From Burkholderiales bacterium (GTDB lineage: Bacteria > Pseudomonadota > Gammaproteobacteria > Burkholderiales > SG8-41): 64,000 nt of DNA. The translations under genes were made by a program, and so were the position numbers. The stretch covers positions 1-64,000 of the forward strand of contig JADZGE010000012.1 in assembly GCA_020854035.1 (NCBI GenBank). Direction: 5' to 3'. Shown here one piece after another: positions 1 to 9,378 of the stretch; within the stretch, counting starts at the first letter, position 1, and every line of letters starts with the position of its first letter. The notes beneath the pieces were generated by a model. It did not search any database. It worked only from the letters and a program-made list of their open reading frames with translations, and was not told the DNA's origin.

Positions 1-2903
1 GCCCCGTTCATCAGCCAGAAGAACAACCGCCCGTCCGCGTGTCGCAGCGCAATGTCGGTCTTGCCGTCGCCCTGGAAATCGGTCGTCCCCAGCACCGTCC
101 AGCCAGGGCCAATCCCCGGCAGCGGCTCCCCCTCGCTGCCGAAGCTCGCGCCGTTCATGAGCCACTGCGTCAGCGCGCCGTTCGCGTTCCGCCACACGAT
201 GTCGCCGGAGAAGTTGTCGTTGAAATCGGTCCGGCCCGAGACGGCGGGATTGAGATCGAACACGACCGCCATGTCGGCGAACTGGATCACCTCGACGCCG
301 GCGAGCGTATCGAGCCCCTCCGCGGCCGTGCCGACCGTGATCGTCCCGCTCGCGCGGCTGAAGGTGAGCGTGTAATCGGCGCGGTTGCCGGCGTAGATCG
401 CCGTGTCGAATCCCGCGTCGCCGTTCAGGGTGTCGTTGCCCGCTCCGCCCGTCAACGTGTTGTTCCCGGCGTTTCCGGTCAGCACGTTCGCGCCCGCGTT
501 GCCGGTCACGTCGAGATTCGCGCTGCCGGTGAGCGTCGCGTTCTCGACGTTGGCGGGGAGCGTCGTGATCGAGAACGCCGCGGCGATCGTGTCGCTGCCC
601 TCGTTCGGCTGCTCGACGACCTCGTCGTTCGCGTCCTGCACGACGTAGGTGTCGTTCCCGGCGCCGCCCGCGAGGACGTTCACGCCGCTGTTGCCGGCCA
701 GGACGTTGGCGATCTCGTTGCCCGTGCCGTCGACGTCGTCGGCGCCGGTCAGCGTGAGGTTCTCGACGTTCGCCGGCAGCGTGTGGCCGAACGGGGTCTC
801 GATGGTGTCGATGCCTTCGTTCGCGTTCTCGACGACCGTGTCCACCGGCGAGTCGGAGACGATGTTGATCCTCAGCCCGCCCGTCCAGTGCGAGCCGCCG
901 TCGCCGAGCTGGTCGAAGTCGATCGACAGCGACACGACCTGCGGCGACGGCCCGGAGTAGTCGAACTCCGCCGCGTGCACGTCGAAGCTGCCGGTCAACG
1001 TGTTGAAGCCGGCGCCGTTCGCGAACACCTGCATCCCGGGCTGCATGCCCTCGAACGGCCAGCGGGCGGCATTGGTGTAGAGGCCCTCGAGCAGAGGCTC
1101 GTTCAGGTTGCGGGTCGAAAAGACGACGTTCGCAAACTGGCCGGGCGCCGCGGTGTTGACGTTGACCGCGACCGTATCGACGAGCGTGTCGCCGTCCGAA
1201 GGCGAGTCCGACGCCGTGATGGAAACGCTGTCCGGTGGCGCGAGCAGCGAAAAGAAGAACACGGAGCCCGTGGTGCCCCGTATCTCCAGCCGCGTTCCCG
1301 GATCGGCGTCGTTCAGGAGATAAGTGTCGTTGCCGGCACCGCCCGCGAGCGTGTCCGTGCCCCCCGTGCCATCGAGAACGTTGTTGCCGGCGTTGCCCGT
1401 GATGACGTTGTCGAATGCGTTTCCGGTGCCGTTGACGTTCGCGACCCCCGTCAGCGTGAGGTTCTCGACGTTCGCGGCAGCGAGCGTGTAGGTGAAGGCC
1501 ACGAGGATCGTGTCCGTGCCTCCGCCGGGTTCCTCAACGACGACGTCGGCCGCGCTCTGGACGAGGTAGCTGTCGTTGCCGGGGCCGCCCGCCAGCGTGT
1601 TGACCCCGCTGTTGCCGGTCAGCACGTTGTCGAGCTCGTTGCCGTAGCCGTTGACGTTGTCCGAGCCCGTCAGCGTGAGGTTCTCGACGTTCGGCGTCAT
1701 CACGTAGTGCATCGGCGCCTGCACCGTGTCGATGCCGGAACCGGCCCCCGCGCCCTCGACGACCTCGTTGGCGCTGCCTGTGGCGAGCACGTACGTGTCG
1801 TTCCCGTCCCCGCCTTCCAGCGTGTTGGAGCCGGCCCCGCCGTGCAGCGTGTCGTTGCCGCCGCCGCCCCGCAGCGTATCGTCGCCGCCTCCGCCCTGGA
1901 GGACGTTGGCGAGCGCGTTGCCGGTTATCGTGTCGCTGCCGGAACCGCCGGTCGCGTTCTCGATCGACACGTTGAACGCGGTTCCCACGCGCTTCGTCCA
2001 GTCGGATGTCGGCCCGCTGAATTCACCCGCGTTGAGGTTGATCGTCATGGCCGCCGACAGCGCCGCGGCGGTCAGCGTGTCGGTCCCGCCCGCGTCCCAG
2101 ATCAGCCGGTACACGGTGTCGTTGAAGAGCTGGTAGGTGCTGTCTCCCGTGTTGTACGAATTGTTCGCGCCGTAGATGCGCTGGATCGCGAGGATGTCGT
2201 ACAGCATCGGCGTCGCCGGGAAGATCTTCGAGTTGGGATCCGCCTCGTACGATTCCCCGCCCATGAGGGTGTACTGGAAGCCGGCCGGAAGGCCGAGCCC
2301 GTCGAACGTCGGCCGGCCGTTGCCGCCGTCGTCGAAGGCGTGCTTCAGTCCCAGCGCGTGGGCGATCTCGTGCATCAGGATGGCGAACCCCATCCCGCCG
2401 GCCTGGAGCTTGTCGAGCGTGCCGTTGACGTTGAAGATCGCGCCGCCCGCGAAACCGGTGGCTTGCGGAAAATACGCGATGTCGCCTTCGATCCTCGGAT
2501 AGGGGAACTCGCCCGAGTTCCGGCTGTAGCCGAGCGCGTCGAGAAGCTCGCTACCGAATGCAGGCGAGGGGAAGACTCCCAGCCCGGCCAGCCCGAAATC
2601 GCCGGGCTCGAGCGAAATGGCGATGTCGGCGGTGCTCTCGTTCTGCGGGCCCGTGCCGATCCCCTCGACGCGGCTGAACCGGATGTTGGCGACCGCCGCC
2701 CACGTGTTGAAAGCGTTGGTGACGGCGCTCGTCCACCGGTTGTCCCACGCGGGCGCCGCCTCGCCTTCGATGTCGAAGGCGGTGGTGAACGAGTAGGTGA
2801 GCGTGCGCGGGCCGCCGCCGAAGGTCCACGAGCTGCCCTGCACCAGCCCGTCGACGCGGCCGTCGCCGATCAGCGGAACGTTGTTGGATACCGGGGTCGC
2901 CAT
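1..2903 (-). CDS. RTX-repeat secreted metalloprotease, serralysin-like (M10), C-terminus cut by window edge
   Basis: The frame reads leftward from an ATG at 2903, preceded by GGAG at a good distance, and stays open to base 1, so the C-terminus is missing. The N-terminus lacks a signal peptide, as expected for type I secretion. Residues 178-188 read HEIAHALGLKH, the HExxHxxGxxH zinc site of metzincins, followed by a Met-turn-like TLMGG. After the catalytic domain come glycine/aspartate nonapeptides (GGxGNDTL type) that bind calcium, and about five longer modules that each start near NVENLTLTG and end near GGAGNDTY. The last visible part (DFNDNFSGDIVWRN, then DFQGDGKTDIALRH) resembles VCBS/FG-GAP repeats. 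Family knowledge suggests a calcium-activated extracellular protease or adhesin-protease. No type I secretion genes are in view. The third-from-last zinc ligand region is typical, but activity is inferred only. Confidence 0.88.
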   Translation of the reverse strand, partial: MATPVSNNVPLIGDGRVDGLVQGSSWTFGGGPRTLTYSFTTAFDIEGEAAPAWDNRWTSAVTNAFNTWAAVANIRFSRVEGIGTGPQNESTADIAISLEPGDFGLAGLGVFPSPAFGSELLDALGYSRNSGEFPYPRIEGDIAYFPQATGFAGGAIFNVNGTLDKLQAGGMGFAILMHEIAHALGLKHAFDDGGNGRPTFDGLGLPAGFQYTLMGGESYEADPNSKIFPATPMLYDILAIQRIYGANNSYNTGDSTYQLFNDTVYRLIWDAGGTDTLTAAALSAAMTINLNAGEFSGPTSDWTKRVGTAFNVSIENATGGSGSDTITGNALANVLQGGGGDDTLRGGGGNDTLHGGAGSNTLEGGDGNDTYVLATGSANEVVEGAGAGSGIDTVQAPMHYVMTPNVENLTLTGSDNVNGYGNELDNVLTGNSGVNTLAGGPGNDSYLVQSAADVVVEEPGGGTDTILVAFTYTLAAANVENLTLTGVANVNGTGNAFDNVITGNAGNNVLDGTGGTDTLAGGAGNDTYLLNDADPGTRLEIRGTTGSVFFFSLLAPPDSVSITASDSPSDGDTLVDTVAVNVNTAAPGQFANVVFSTRNLNEPLLEGLYTNAARWPFEGMQPGMQVFANGAGFNTLTGSFDVHAAEFDYSGPSPQVVSLSIDFDQLGDGGSHWTGGLRINIVSDSPVDTVVENANEGIDTIETPFGHTLPANVENLTLTGADDVDGTGNEIANVLAGNSGVNVLAGGAGNDTYVVQDANDEVVEQPNEGSDTIAAAFSITTLPANVENATLTGSANLDVTGNAGANVLTGNAGNNTLTGGAGNDTLNGDAGFDTAIYAGNRADYTLTFSRASGTITVGTAAEGLDTLAGVEVIQFADMAVVFDLNPAVSGRTDFNDNFSGDIVWRNANGALTQWLMNGASFGSEGEPLPGIGPGWTVLGTTDFQGDGKTDIALRHADGRLFFWLMNG

Positions 2904-3172
2904 GCAAGAACTCCGGCCACCACCACCCCGACGGCGGCCTACACGTGAGTCGGAGCTGCGCGCGGGCCCTCCGATGGGGACCCGTTTCTGATGTTCCCGC
3001 GAGGTTATGGGCGCGTCGGAGATACGTCAATCACACGTTTCAGGGACTTCGGGCGCCTCGCAGGGTCGTGACCGGCAGCACCGCCGCCACCGGGAGATCG
3101 GAGACCCGGGATGCCCGGAGTTGGCCGCCCGCCGTCCGCAAACTCAGCGCCGGGGGCTGTCATAATCACCCG

Positions 3173-4135
3173 ATGCGGCTCACCCTGCTCAAGGTCGCGT
3201 TCATCGCGGCTCTCGTCACCCTCGCCGTCTGGCAACTCGATTTCCGGTCCTTCGCCGCGGCGCTCACCCCGCGGCTGCTCCTCGCCGCCCTGCTCGTCCA
3301 GCCCCTCATCCTGTTCGGACTGCTCGCCTCCGCCGCGCGTTTCCGCGAGCTGACCGGCCCGCCGGAGATTTCGCTCGCGGCAAGCGCGAAAGCCCAGGTC
3401 CTCTCGCTGGGCATGAACACGCTCCTGCCGGGCCGCATGGCCGAGATCCTCAAAGTGACCTACCTCCGCGACCACGCCGGCGTCGCTTTCAGCGCGGGTT
3501 GCGCCGCCGTCGTGCTCGAGCGGCTGATCGACGTCGCGTTCCTCGGCGCGCTTGCCGCGCTGAGCCTGCTGCTGCTCCTCGCCGAGGTGAATCCCGTGAT
3601 CATGGGGCTCGCCATTGTTGCTGCCGCCGGAATGCTGGCACTGCCGGTGCTGGAGCCCCTCTTCGTGCGCGCGCTCGCGCTGCTGCCCTCGCGCATCGCG
3701 CGCGAGCTCGGCACCGCGGTCGTGCAGCACGCCGCGCGACGCTTCCGCGAGGGTGCCGTGCTGAAGGCCGTGCTCTACGGCGCGGCGATCTGGACGCTCG
3801 CCGGTTTCAACGTCTACCTCTTCCTTACCGTGGCAAGCGGCGGCGCGCTCGAACCCGCGCAGGCGCTGGCGGTGTTCGTCGCATCGCTCATCGGCATCGC
3901 AATCCCCGCGCTACCGGGCGGATTCGGCACGTTCGAGGCGGCGGTGGTCTTCGTGCTGGGCCGGTTCGGGTTTCCGCTCGAGCAGGCCCTCGCGATGGCG
4001 CTTGTGCTGCACGCCGCGCAGATCGCGCCGGTGCTGGCGGGCGCGCTCGTGATCGCCATGCGCGAGCGGATGGGCATCCAGTCGCTCGTGCGCGACGGCG
4101 CGCGGGCGCTCAGAGCGCCCGACCGGCCGGCATGA
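3173..4135 (+). CDS. Lysylphosphatidylglycerol-synthase-TM / UPF0104 family membrane protein
   Basis: A 320-residue, highly hydrophobic protein with about seven to eight membrane segments. Its pattern, with a charged loop GMNTLLPGRMAEILK after the third segment and a late GGFGTFE loop, is that of the LPG_synthase_TM (flippase-like, PF03706) family. These proteins occur in polysaccharide and lipid-modification loci and are thought to act as lipid flippases or membrane partners; the substrate cannot be read here. An in-frame extension upstream exists, but ATG 3173 marks where membrane-protein sequence begins and sits just after a TGTCATAAT-like -10 element. It overlaps the next gene by ATGA, so the two are probably translated together. 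Confidence 0.8.
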   Translation: MRLTLLKVAFIAALVTLAVWQLDFRSFAAALTPRLLLAALLVQPLILFGLLASAARFRELTGPPEISLAASAKAQVLSLGMNTLLPGRMAEILKVTYLRDHAGVAFSAGCAAVVLERLIDVAFLGALAALSLLLLLAEVNPVIMGLAIVAAAGMLALPVLEPLFVRALALLPSRIARELGTAVVQHAARRFREGAVLKAVLYGAAIWTLAGFNVYLFLTVASGGALEPAQALAVFVASLIGIAIPALPGGFGTFEAAVVFVLGRFGFPLEQALAMALVLHAAQIAPVLAGALVIAMRERMGIQSLVRDGARALRAPDRPA

Positions 4136-6081
4136 CGGCCGACGGGAATTCGCGCGCGGCGGCGTGGGCTGCGGGCGCCCTTGCAGCGGCAATGGCCGCG
4201 TTTGCCTGGTGGGTGTTCGCGGCCGACATCGTGCTCGGATACGCGTGGAAGGGCTGGTCGGTCATCGACTGGATGAACCACGCGCGTCTGCCGGAGAACT
4301 TCGCGCGGGACTTCCCCAGCGGCATTTCCGCCTACGACAAGTCCGCCTTTCTGCGTATCTATCCGCTCGCCGAGCGCTGGCTCGGGATCGCGCCCGAGGT
4401 CATGCTGCGGATCGTGCCTGCATTCGAGCTGGCGGCGGTAGCCTTCGCCGCGTCCGCGCTCGCGTGGGCGCTCGCCGCGCGGCACCGGGCGCCGGTCGCC
4501 GCCGTCGTGTTTCTCTATGTCGTCGCGAGCTGGGGCGCCGACCTGGATCTCGCCCGCTTCGGCATGCCCTATTCCTACGCGCTCTACTACTACGCCGCGG
4601 AGGCATCCCGTCTCGCGGCGATCGCGTTCGCCATCCGGCGCTCGTACGCGGCGAGCGCCCTGCTGCTCGCGCTGGGCGCGATCACGCACCCCACCATGAG
4701 CCTCTGCGCGAGCGCCTTCATCGTCGCGATGATGGTGCTCTCGCCGCGCGAGTTCCTCTCCCGCGGCGCACTCGCCGGGGCGGCCCTTTTCTGCGCGATC
4801 GTGCTGCCGTGGGCGTGGACGCAGATCCTGTTCGATCCCGCCGTCGCCGCCGCCGCGGAACAGGTGCCCCACCGGCAGTGGCTGGAGATCATGCACGCGT
4901 TCAACTACCACTTCTTCCCCGTGGAGTTCGGCGTGTTCACGCAGGCAGACGTGCGCTTCCTGCCGTTGCTCTCGCTCGCCGTGCTCTGGTGCCATTACCT
5001 GACGCGCGTCGGGCTCGATCCGCAGACGGTGCGCCGCCTCGCGGCAGGGATGATCCTGATGGCGGCGCTCTCCGTGCTGGGCGTCGTGCTCTCGGTCGTC
5101 GCACCCTCGCCGTTCATCGCGAAGCTCTCGCTTCACCGCGCGAGCCTGCTGGCGGTACTCGTCGCGCTGCCGGTCGTCGTCGCGGGGCTGTGGCGCGATC
5201 TCACGGGAGAAGCGCCGGTCCTGCGGATCGCAGCGGCGGGGACCCTCGTCGCGCCGTTCCTGATGGATCCGGGCTGGCCACTCGTCTTCACCATGGTGCT
5301 GACATGGACCGGCTGGTGGCCGCTCGTTCGCGGCCGGCGCGCGCGAGCCGCCGACGGAATCTCCGCTGCGCTGCTTCTCGTTACCATCGGGCTCGCGGTG
5401 TACTACGTCGGCGCCGGACTGGTCGAGGCGCGCTCGCACGCGCTGCGGTCGAACACCGTCATCTGGTACGCGATCGCCGGGTTCATCCTCGCCTCGTACG
5501 CCCTCGGCAGGATCGCCGGACCGGCGCGGGGGCGCGGCCTCGCCGGCCTGGCTGTCGTCGCCGTGAGCTGCTCGATCTGGCTCGCGTTACAGGCGACGCC
5601 GGAGGATCGGCTGCGGTTATACGCCGACTACAAAGCCGCGCAACTGTGGGCGCGCGAGAACACCCCGCCGGCGAGTCTCTTCATGGCGGATCCCGGCCAT
5701 CACTACGGCTGGCGCGACTTCTCGCAGCGCAGCTCCTTCGGCACCCTGCACGAGTGGCTGTTCACGACGTGGGTCTACACCTCCGACGCCGCGCGCTTCC
5801 GCGAAGGCTACGCGCGTTTCGGCGAGCTCGGTATCGATCTCGCGCCGTTCCTCCGTCAGCGTCCCAGCGTCGCCCGCGGCTTCGAAGCGCTCACCCCCGT
5901 CGTGCGCGAGCGCTACAACAGCGCCGACGATGCGTGGCGGCTCGCGATCGCGCGCAAGTACGGCATAGACTACTTCGTCATCCACAAGAGCCACTGGCGG
6001 GCGCAAAGCGCGCTGCCGGTCGCATTCGAGAACGCGAGCTTTTTCATCCTGCGGGCCGAACCGGCGGCGGCCGGGCGCTGA
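4132..6081 (+). CDS. Polytopic membrane protein of glycan locus (glycosyltransferase-like, unknown specificity)
   Basis: A 649-residue protein with roughly eleven hydrophobic segments up to residue 480 and a soluble tail of about 170 residues. The start ATG overlaps the stop of the preceding gene. Large periplasmic loops between early helices and a C-terminal soluble domain are the plan of C-type (GT-C) glycosyltransferases, but I do not see a clear catalytic motif and cannot name the family. The tail contains a short pattern, RKYGIDYFVIHKS, that recurs in related form (LGVDYFYLPSY) in the protein at 14689-16245. Position at the head of the polysaccharide genes suggests a role in building or modifying a membrane-linked glycan. 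Confidence 0.7.
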   Translation: MTADGNSRAAAWAAGALAAAMAAFAWWVFAADIVLGYAWKGWSVIDWMNHARLPENFARDFPSGISAYDKSAFLRIYPLAERWLGIAPEVMLRIVPAFELAAVAFAASALAWALAARHRAPVAAVVFLYVVASWGADLDLARFGMPYSYALYYYAAEASRLAAIAFAIRRSYAASALLLALGAITHPTMSLCASAFIVAMMVLSPREFLSRGALAGAALFCAIVLPWAWTQILFDPAVAAAAEQVPHRQWLEIMHAFNYHFFPVEFGVFTQADVRFLPLLSLAVLWCHYLTRVGLDPQTVRRLAAGMILMAALSVLGVVLSVVAPSPFIAKLSLHRASLLAVLVALPVVVAGLWRDLTGEAPVLRIAAAGTLVAPFLMDPGWPLVFTMVLTWTGWWPLVRGRRARAADGISAALLLVTIGLAVYYVGAGLVEARSHALRSNTVIWYAIAGFILASYALGRIAGPARGRGLAGLAVVAVSCSIWLALQATPEDRLRLYADYKAAQLWARENTPPASLFMADPGHHYGWRDFSQRSSFGTLHEWLFTTWVYTSDAARFREGYARFGELGIDLAPFLRQRPSVARGFEALTPVVRERYNSADDAWRLAIARKYGIDYFVIHKSHWRAQSALPVAFENASFFILRAEPAAAGR

Positions 6082-6402
6082 CGGGAACCTCCTGCGGCGA
6101 CCCTCGCGATATTCGGCACGGGCATATCGACGGGTCGATCGATACGCGCAATCCCGCTGCGGCGGGGCAGACGCGATCCCCGCACGGTACAATCGCTGCC
6201 GGCGGGCTTGTCGCGGCGGCGCCGGTGTCAGGCGGCGAACGCGGGAGTCGGTTGGCTTCGCCCGCTACCGCGCCCCCTCGAGGGGGCGCTCAGCATGGGG
6301 GTTCGATATTGAAGTTGAACGACGTCCGCGCGCTGCGCCGTCCCCGCTCTCCGCTCCCTCCCCGTGACGGGGAGCGAAACGCGATCCCGGGCTAGCGCCG
6401 GC
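6082..6402. other. Intergenic stretch (321 bp) with palindromes
   Basis: No gene is supported here. It holds a perfect 20-bp palindrome centred on CTCGAG (6270-6289), a second inverted repeat formed by GCTCCCTCCCC and GGGGAGC near 6350-6375, and a TACAAT hexamer at about 6188 that could be a -10 element for the downstream asnB-type gene. Frames running through it carry no recognisable protein. Confidence 0.6.
6270..6289. repeat. Perfect 20-bp palindrome
   Basis: GCGCCCCCTCGAGGGGGCGC reads the same on both strands. It is not followed by a T run on either side, so a rho-independent terminator is unlikely. Similar GC-rich C/G-block palindromes are commonly dispersed in Burkholderiales genomes, which makes a repeat-family member the simplest reading. 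Confidence 0.7.
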
Positions 6403-8388
6403 ATGTGCGGCATCGCGGGAGTCGTCGCGCTCGATGGAACGGAGGGACGCTACGCGGAGGCAGCGCGGCGGATGTCGGCCGCGATGCGCGAGCGGGGCCC
6501 CGACGACGAGGGCTATCTCGTCGCCTCCCACGGCGCGGGCCCCGCGCGCTGCTACGCCGGGCCGGACACGCCCGCCCCCGCCGGCGAGAGCCACTTCTTC
6601 CCGGCGAACGGGATCGACTCGGCGCTCGATGCCGCCGCGTCGGTCTTTCTCGCCCACCGGCGCCTGTCGATCATCGATCTCTCGCCGCTCGGGCACCAGC
6701 CGATGGCGACGGAGGACCGGCGCTACTGGATCGTCTACAACGGCGAGATCTACAACCACCGCGAGATCCGCGGGGAGCTGGAGCGGCTCGGCGAGCGCTT
6801 CTTCAGCGCGAGCGACACCGAGGTGCTGCTGAAAGGCTACCGGCGCTGGGGCGCTAACTGCCTCGGGCGGCTGCGCGGCATGTTCGCGTTCGCGATCTGG
6901 GACGACGCCGGGAAGCGCCTCTTCTGCGCCCGCGACCGCATCGGCGTGAAGCCCTTCTACTACGCGAGCGCGGGCGGGCTCTTCATCTTCGCCTCCGATG
7001 TGAACGCCATCCTCGCGAGCGGGCTCCACCGCCCCGCGGTAAGCCTCGAGGGGCTCTACCACTGCCTGAGCTTCGGCGTCGCCCCGCGACCCCTCACCGC
7101 GTTCGAGGGCGTCACCGCGCTCGAACAGGCGCACTGGATGGAGATCGACGCCGCGGGCCGCACGCGGCGCAGCCGCTACTGGGCGCTCCCCGTGGGCGAG
7201 CAGCGCGCCGACCTGACCGACGCCGAAGGGGTGGATCTCATCGCGCGGCGTCTCGGGACGGCGGTCGAGCGGCGGCTCGTCGCGGACGTGCCGGTCGGCA
7301 CCTTCATGAGCGGCGGCATCGATTCCACCACGGTTTCCGCGCTCGCGGCGATGCGCCATCCCGGCATCAAGGCGTTCACGCTCGCCTTCGCTTCCGACAG
7401 GCGGCTTGACGAGCTCGAGCAGGCGCGCGCGACCGCGCGCATGCACCGCATGGAGCACATCGTGCGCAACGTCGGGGACGACGAGCTGATCGGCGACATC
7501 GAGGACGTCGCGGCATGCTACGAGGAGCCGTTCTACGATCTTTCGCCCAACTACGTCATCTCGCGGCTCGTCGCGGAGCACGGGCTGAAGGTGATCCTGA
7601 ACGGACTGGGCGGGGACGAGCTTTTCGCCGGCTATCCCTACTCGCGCTGGGAGGGGCGCTGGCGGCTCCTCGCCCGCCTCGCGCCGCTCCTCGCCGCCGC
7701 CTCGCGCCTGCCGCTCGCCGGGCACCTCGCCGACCGCCTCGCGCAGGTGGGCCGCGCCGCGACCGCGGATCGCTACGCGCTCGCCGTGCGAAGCTTCCTC
7801 ACCGAGCGCGAGAAGCGCGCGCTGTTCCGCGACCCGGCGGTGCGCGACTTCGACACCATCGAGCGCATACACGCGCTCTACGTCGGGCCCGGCCTGGAGT
7901 TCTCCAGCATGCTCGAAGCGGTGAGTTACATCGACATGGTGAACTACATCGGCAACCACCACGTCTACCGGGTCGACAAGTTCACCATGCGCTTCTCGAT
8001 CGAGGGCCGCCTGCCATTTCTCGACCACGATCTCGTCGAGGACGCCTTCCGCCTGCCGGATCGGTTTAAACTACGGGCCGGTGAATCGAAGTGGGTGCTG
8101 CGCCGGGTGGCCGAGCGCTCGATCCACCCGAGCTGCCTCGCGGCGCCGAAGAAGGGCTTCGACCTGCCGACCGACCGCTGGATGCGCGGGCGGCTCGCCG
8201 GTTTCGTCCGCGGCAAGCTCGAGCGCCTGTGCGGGCGCGGGCTCGTCCGGCCCGAGGCGGTGCGGCGGGTGTACCGGGAGTGGCGCCTGCGGGCGCGCTC
8301 GTTCCGCGGGGTGTGGCAGCTGGTGTCGGTCGAGCTGTGGCTGGAGCGGTTCATCGACCGCGCGCCGGCCGCTCGCACCGGCAGGTGA
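6403..8388 (+). CDS. asnB: AsnB-like glutamine-dependent amidotransferase (first copy)
   Basis: A 661-residue class II amidotransferase. MCGIAGVV places the catalytic cysteine at residue 2 after Met removal; RGPDDEGY (31-38) and HRRLSIID follow in the glutaminase domain. The synthetase domain has the PP-loop SGGIDS near residue 305. It is longer than housekeeping AsnB, with an insertion of about 45 residues between RGPDDEGY and HRRLSIID that includes CYAGPDTP. A related insertion is present in the copy at 20991-23009. AsnB-like proteins of this type sit in O-antigen loci; WbpS of Pseudomonas aeruginosa O6 is a proposed example that amidates uronic acids. I therefore infer amide formation on a sugar or glycan intermediate rather than asparagine supply. 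No UDP-hexose 6-dehydrogenase that would make a uronic acid is in the window. Confidence 0.85.
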   Translation: MCGIAGVVALDGTEGRYAEAARRMSAAMRERGPDDEGYLVASHGAGPARCYAGPDTPAPAGESHFFPANGIDSALDAAASVFLAHRRLSIIDLSPLGHQPMATEDRRYWIVYNGEIYNHREIRGELERLGERFFSASDTEVLLKGYRRWGANCLGRLRGMFAFAIWDDAGKRLFCARDRIGVKPFYYASAGGLFIFASDVNAILASGLHRPAVSLEGLYHCLSFGVAPRPLTAFEGVTALEQAHWMEIDAAGRTRRSRYWALPVGEQRADLTDAEGVDLIARRLGTAVERRLVADVPVGTFMSGGIDSTTVSALAAMRHPGIKAFTLAFASDRRLDELEQARATARMHRMEHIVRNVGDDELIGDIEDVAACYEEPFYDLSPNYVISRLVAEHGLKVILNGLGGDELFAGYPYSRWEGRWRLLARLAPLLAAASRLPLAGHLADRLAQVGRAATADRYALAVRSFLTEREKRALFRDPAVRDFDTIERIHALYVGPGLEFSSMLEAVSYIDMVNYIGNHHVYRVDKFTMRFSIEGRLPFLDHDLVEDAFRLPDRFKLRAGESKWVLRRVAERSIHPSCLAAPKKGFDLPTDRWMRGRLAGFVRGKLERLCGRGLVRPEAVRRVYREWRLRARSFRGVWQLVSVELWLERFIDRAPAARTGR

Positions 8389-8430
8389 GCGCGGGGCGCG
8401 GCCCGCTCCCGCGCGCGAGGGGGGACAGGC

Positions 8431-9378
8431 TTGTACCAGAACAAGAGCGTGGCCGTGGTCGTGCCGGCGCACAACGAAGAGACCCAGATCGCGCGGGTCC
8501 TCACGACGATGCCGGATTTCGTGGACTCGATCGTCGTCATCGACGATTGCAGCCGCGACCACACCACCGAGGTGGTGAAGGAGCACGCGGCGCGCGACGC
8601 GCGCATCGTGCCCCTGCGCCACGAGGTGAACCAGGGCGTGGGCGGCTCGATCGCGACCGGCTACAAGTGGGCCCGCGACAAGGGCGTCGATTGCGCGGTG
8701 GTGATGGCGGGCGACGGGCAGATGGACCCCGCGGATCTCCCGGCGCTGCTCGAACCGGTCGTCGCCGGCGCCACCGACTACGCGAAGGGCAACCGCCTCA
8801 TCACGGGCGAGGCCTTCCGCACCATCCCCCGGGCGCGCTACTTCGGCAACGCGATACTCTCGCTCCTCACCAAGATCGCTTCCGGCTACTGGCACGTCGC
8901 GGATTCCCAGACCGGCTACACCGTGATCTCGCGCCGCGCGCTCCTCGCGATCGACTGGGACCGGATGTACAAGCGCTACGGCCAGCCGAACGACCTCCTG
9001 GTGCGGCTCAATGTCGAGAACATGCGCGTCACGGACGTGCCGGTGCGCCCCGTCTACCGCGTCGGGGAGAAGTCCGGCATCCGGCTCTACAAGGTGATCT
9101 TCACCATCGGGTGGCTCCTCTTCCGCATGTTCTGGTGGCGCATGAAGGAGAAGTACGTCATCCGCGACTTCCACCCGCTGGTGTTCTTCTACCTTTTCGG
9201 CTGCGCGCTCATGGCGGGCAGCGCGCTCTTCGCGGGGCACACCCTGTGGCTCTGGAGCGAGCGCGGCCACGTGCCCGAGATGAGCGCGCTCGCCGCCATG
9301 TTCATGTTCGCGAGCGGGATGCAGTCGCTGTTCTTCGCCATGTGGTTCGACATGGAAGCCAACCGGAACCTGAAGTGA
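8431..9378 (+). CDS. Family 2 glycosyltransferase, DPM1/DPG-synthase type with C-terminal membrane anchor
   Basis: A 315-residue GT2 enzyme. VVVPAHNEE lies near the N-terminus, DDCSRDHT is the nucleotide-binding acidic turn, and GDGQMDP is the DxD-equivalent region near residue 95. Two hydrophobic segments at the C-terminus (about 245-310) anchor it. This is the architecture of enzymes that charge polyprenyl phosphate or extend a lipid-linked glycan. The likely start is TTG, preceded by an AGGGGGGACA ribosome-binding site; a GTG six codons later is the alternative. The stop overlaps the start of the next gene (GTGA). Confidence 0.85.
   Translation: MYQNKSVAVVVPAHNEETQIARVLTTMPDFVDSIVVIDDCSRDHTTEVVKEHAARDARIVPLRHEVNQGVGGSIATGYKWARDKGVDCAVVMAGDGQMDPADLPALLEPVVAGATDYAKGNRLITGEAFRTIPRARYFGNAILSLLTKIASGYWHVADSQTGYTVISRRALLAIDWDRMYKRYGQPNDLLVRLNVENMRVTDVPVRPVYRVGEKSGIRLYKVIFTIGWLLFRMFWWRMKEKYVIRDFHPLVFFYLFGCALMAGSALFAGHTLWLWSERGHVPEMSALAAMFMFASGMQSLFFAMWFDMEANRNLK

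Noticed and set aside
39..2948. A 969-codon plus-strand frame
   Set aside because: It is the shadow of the RTX protease gene on the other strand; the minus frame has a zinc-binding motif, calcium repeats and a ribosome-binding site, while the plus frame is only Arg/Val/Asp-rich antisense text.
6270..6289. Rho-independent terminator at the GC palindrome
   Set aside because: No T run follows on either strand.
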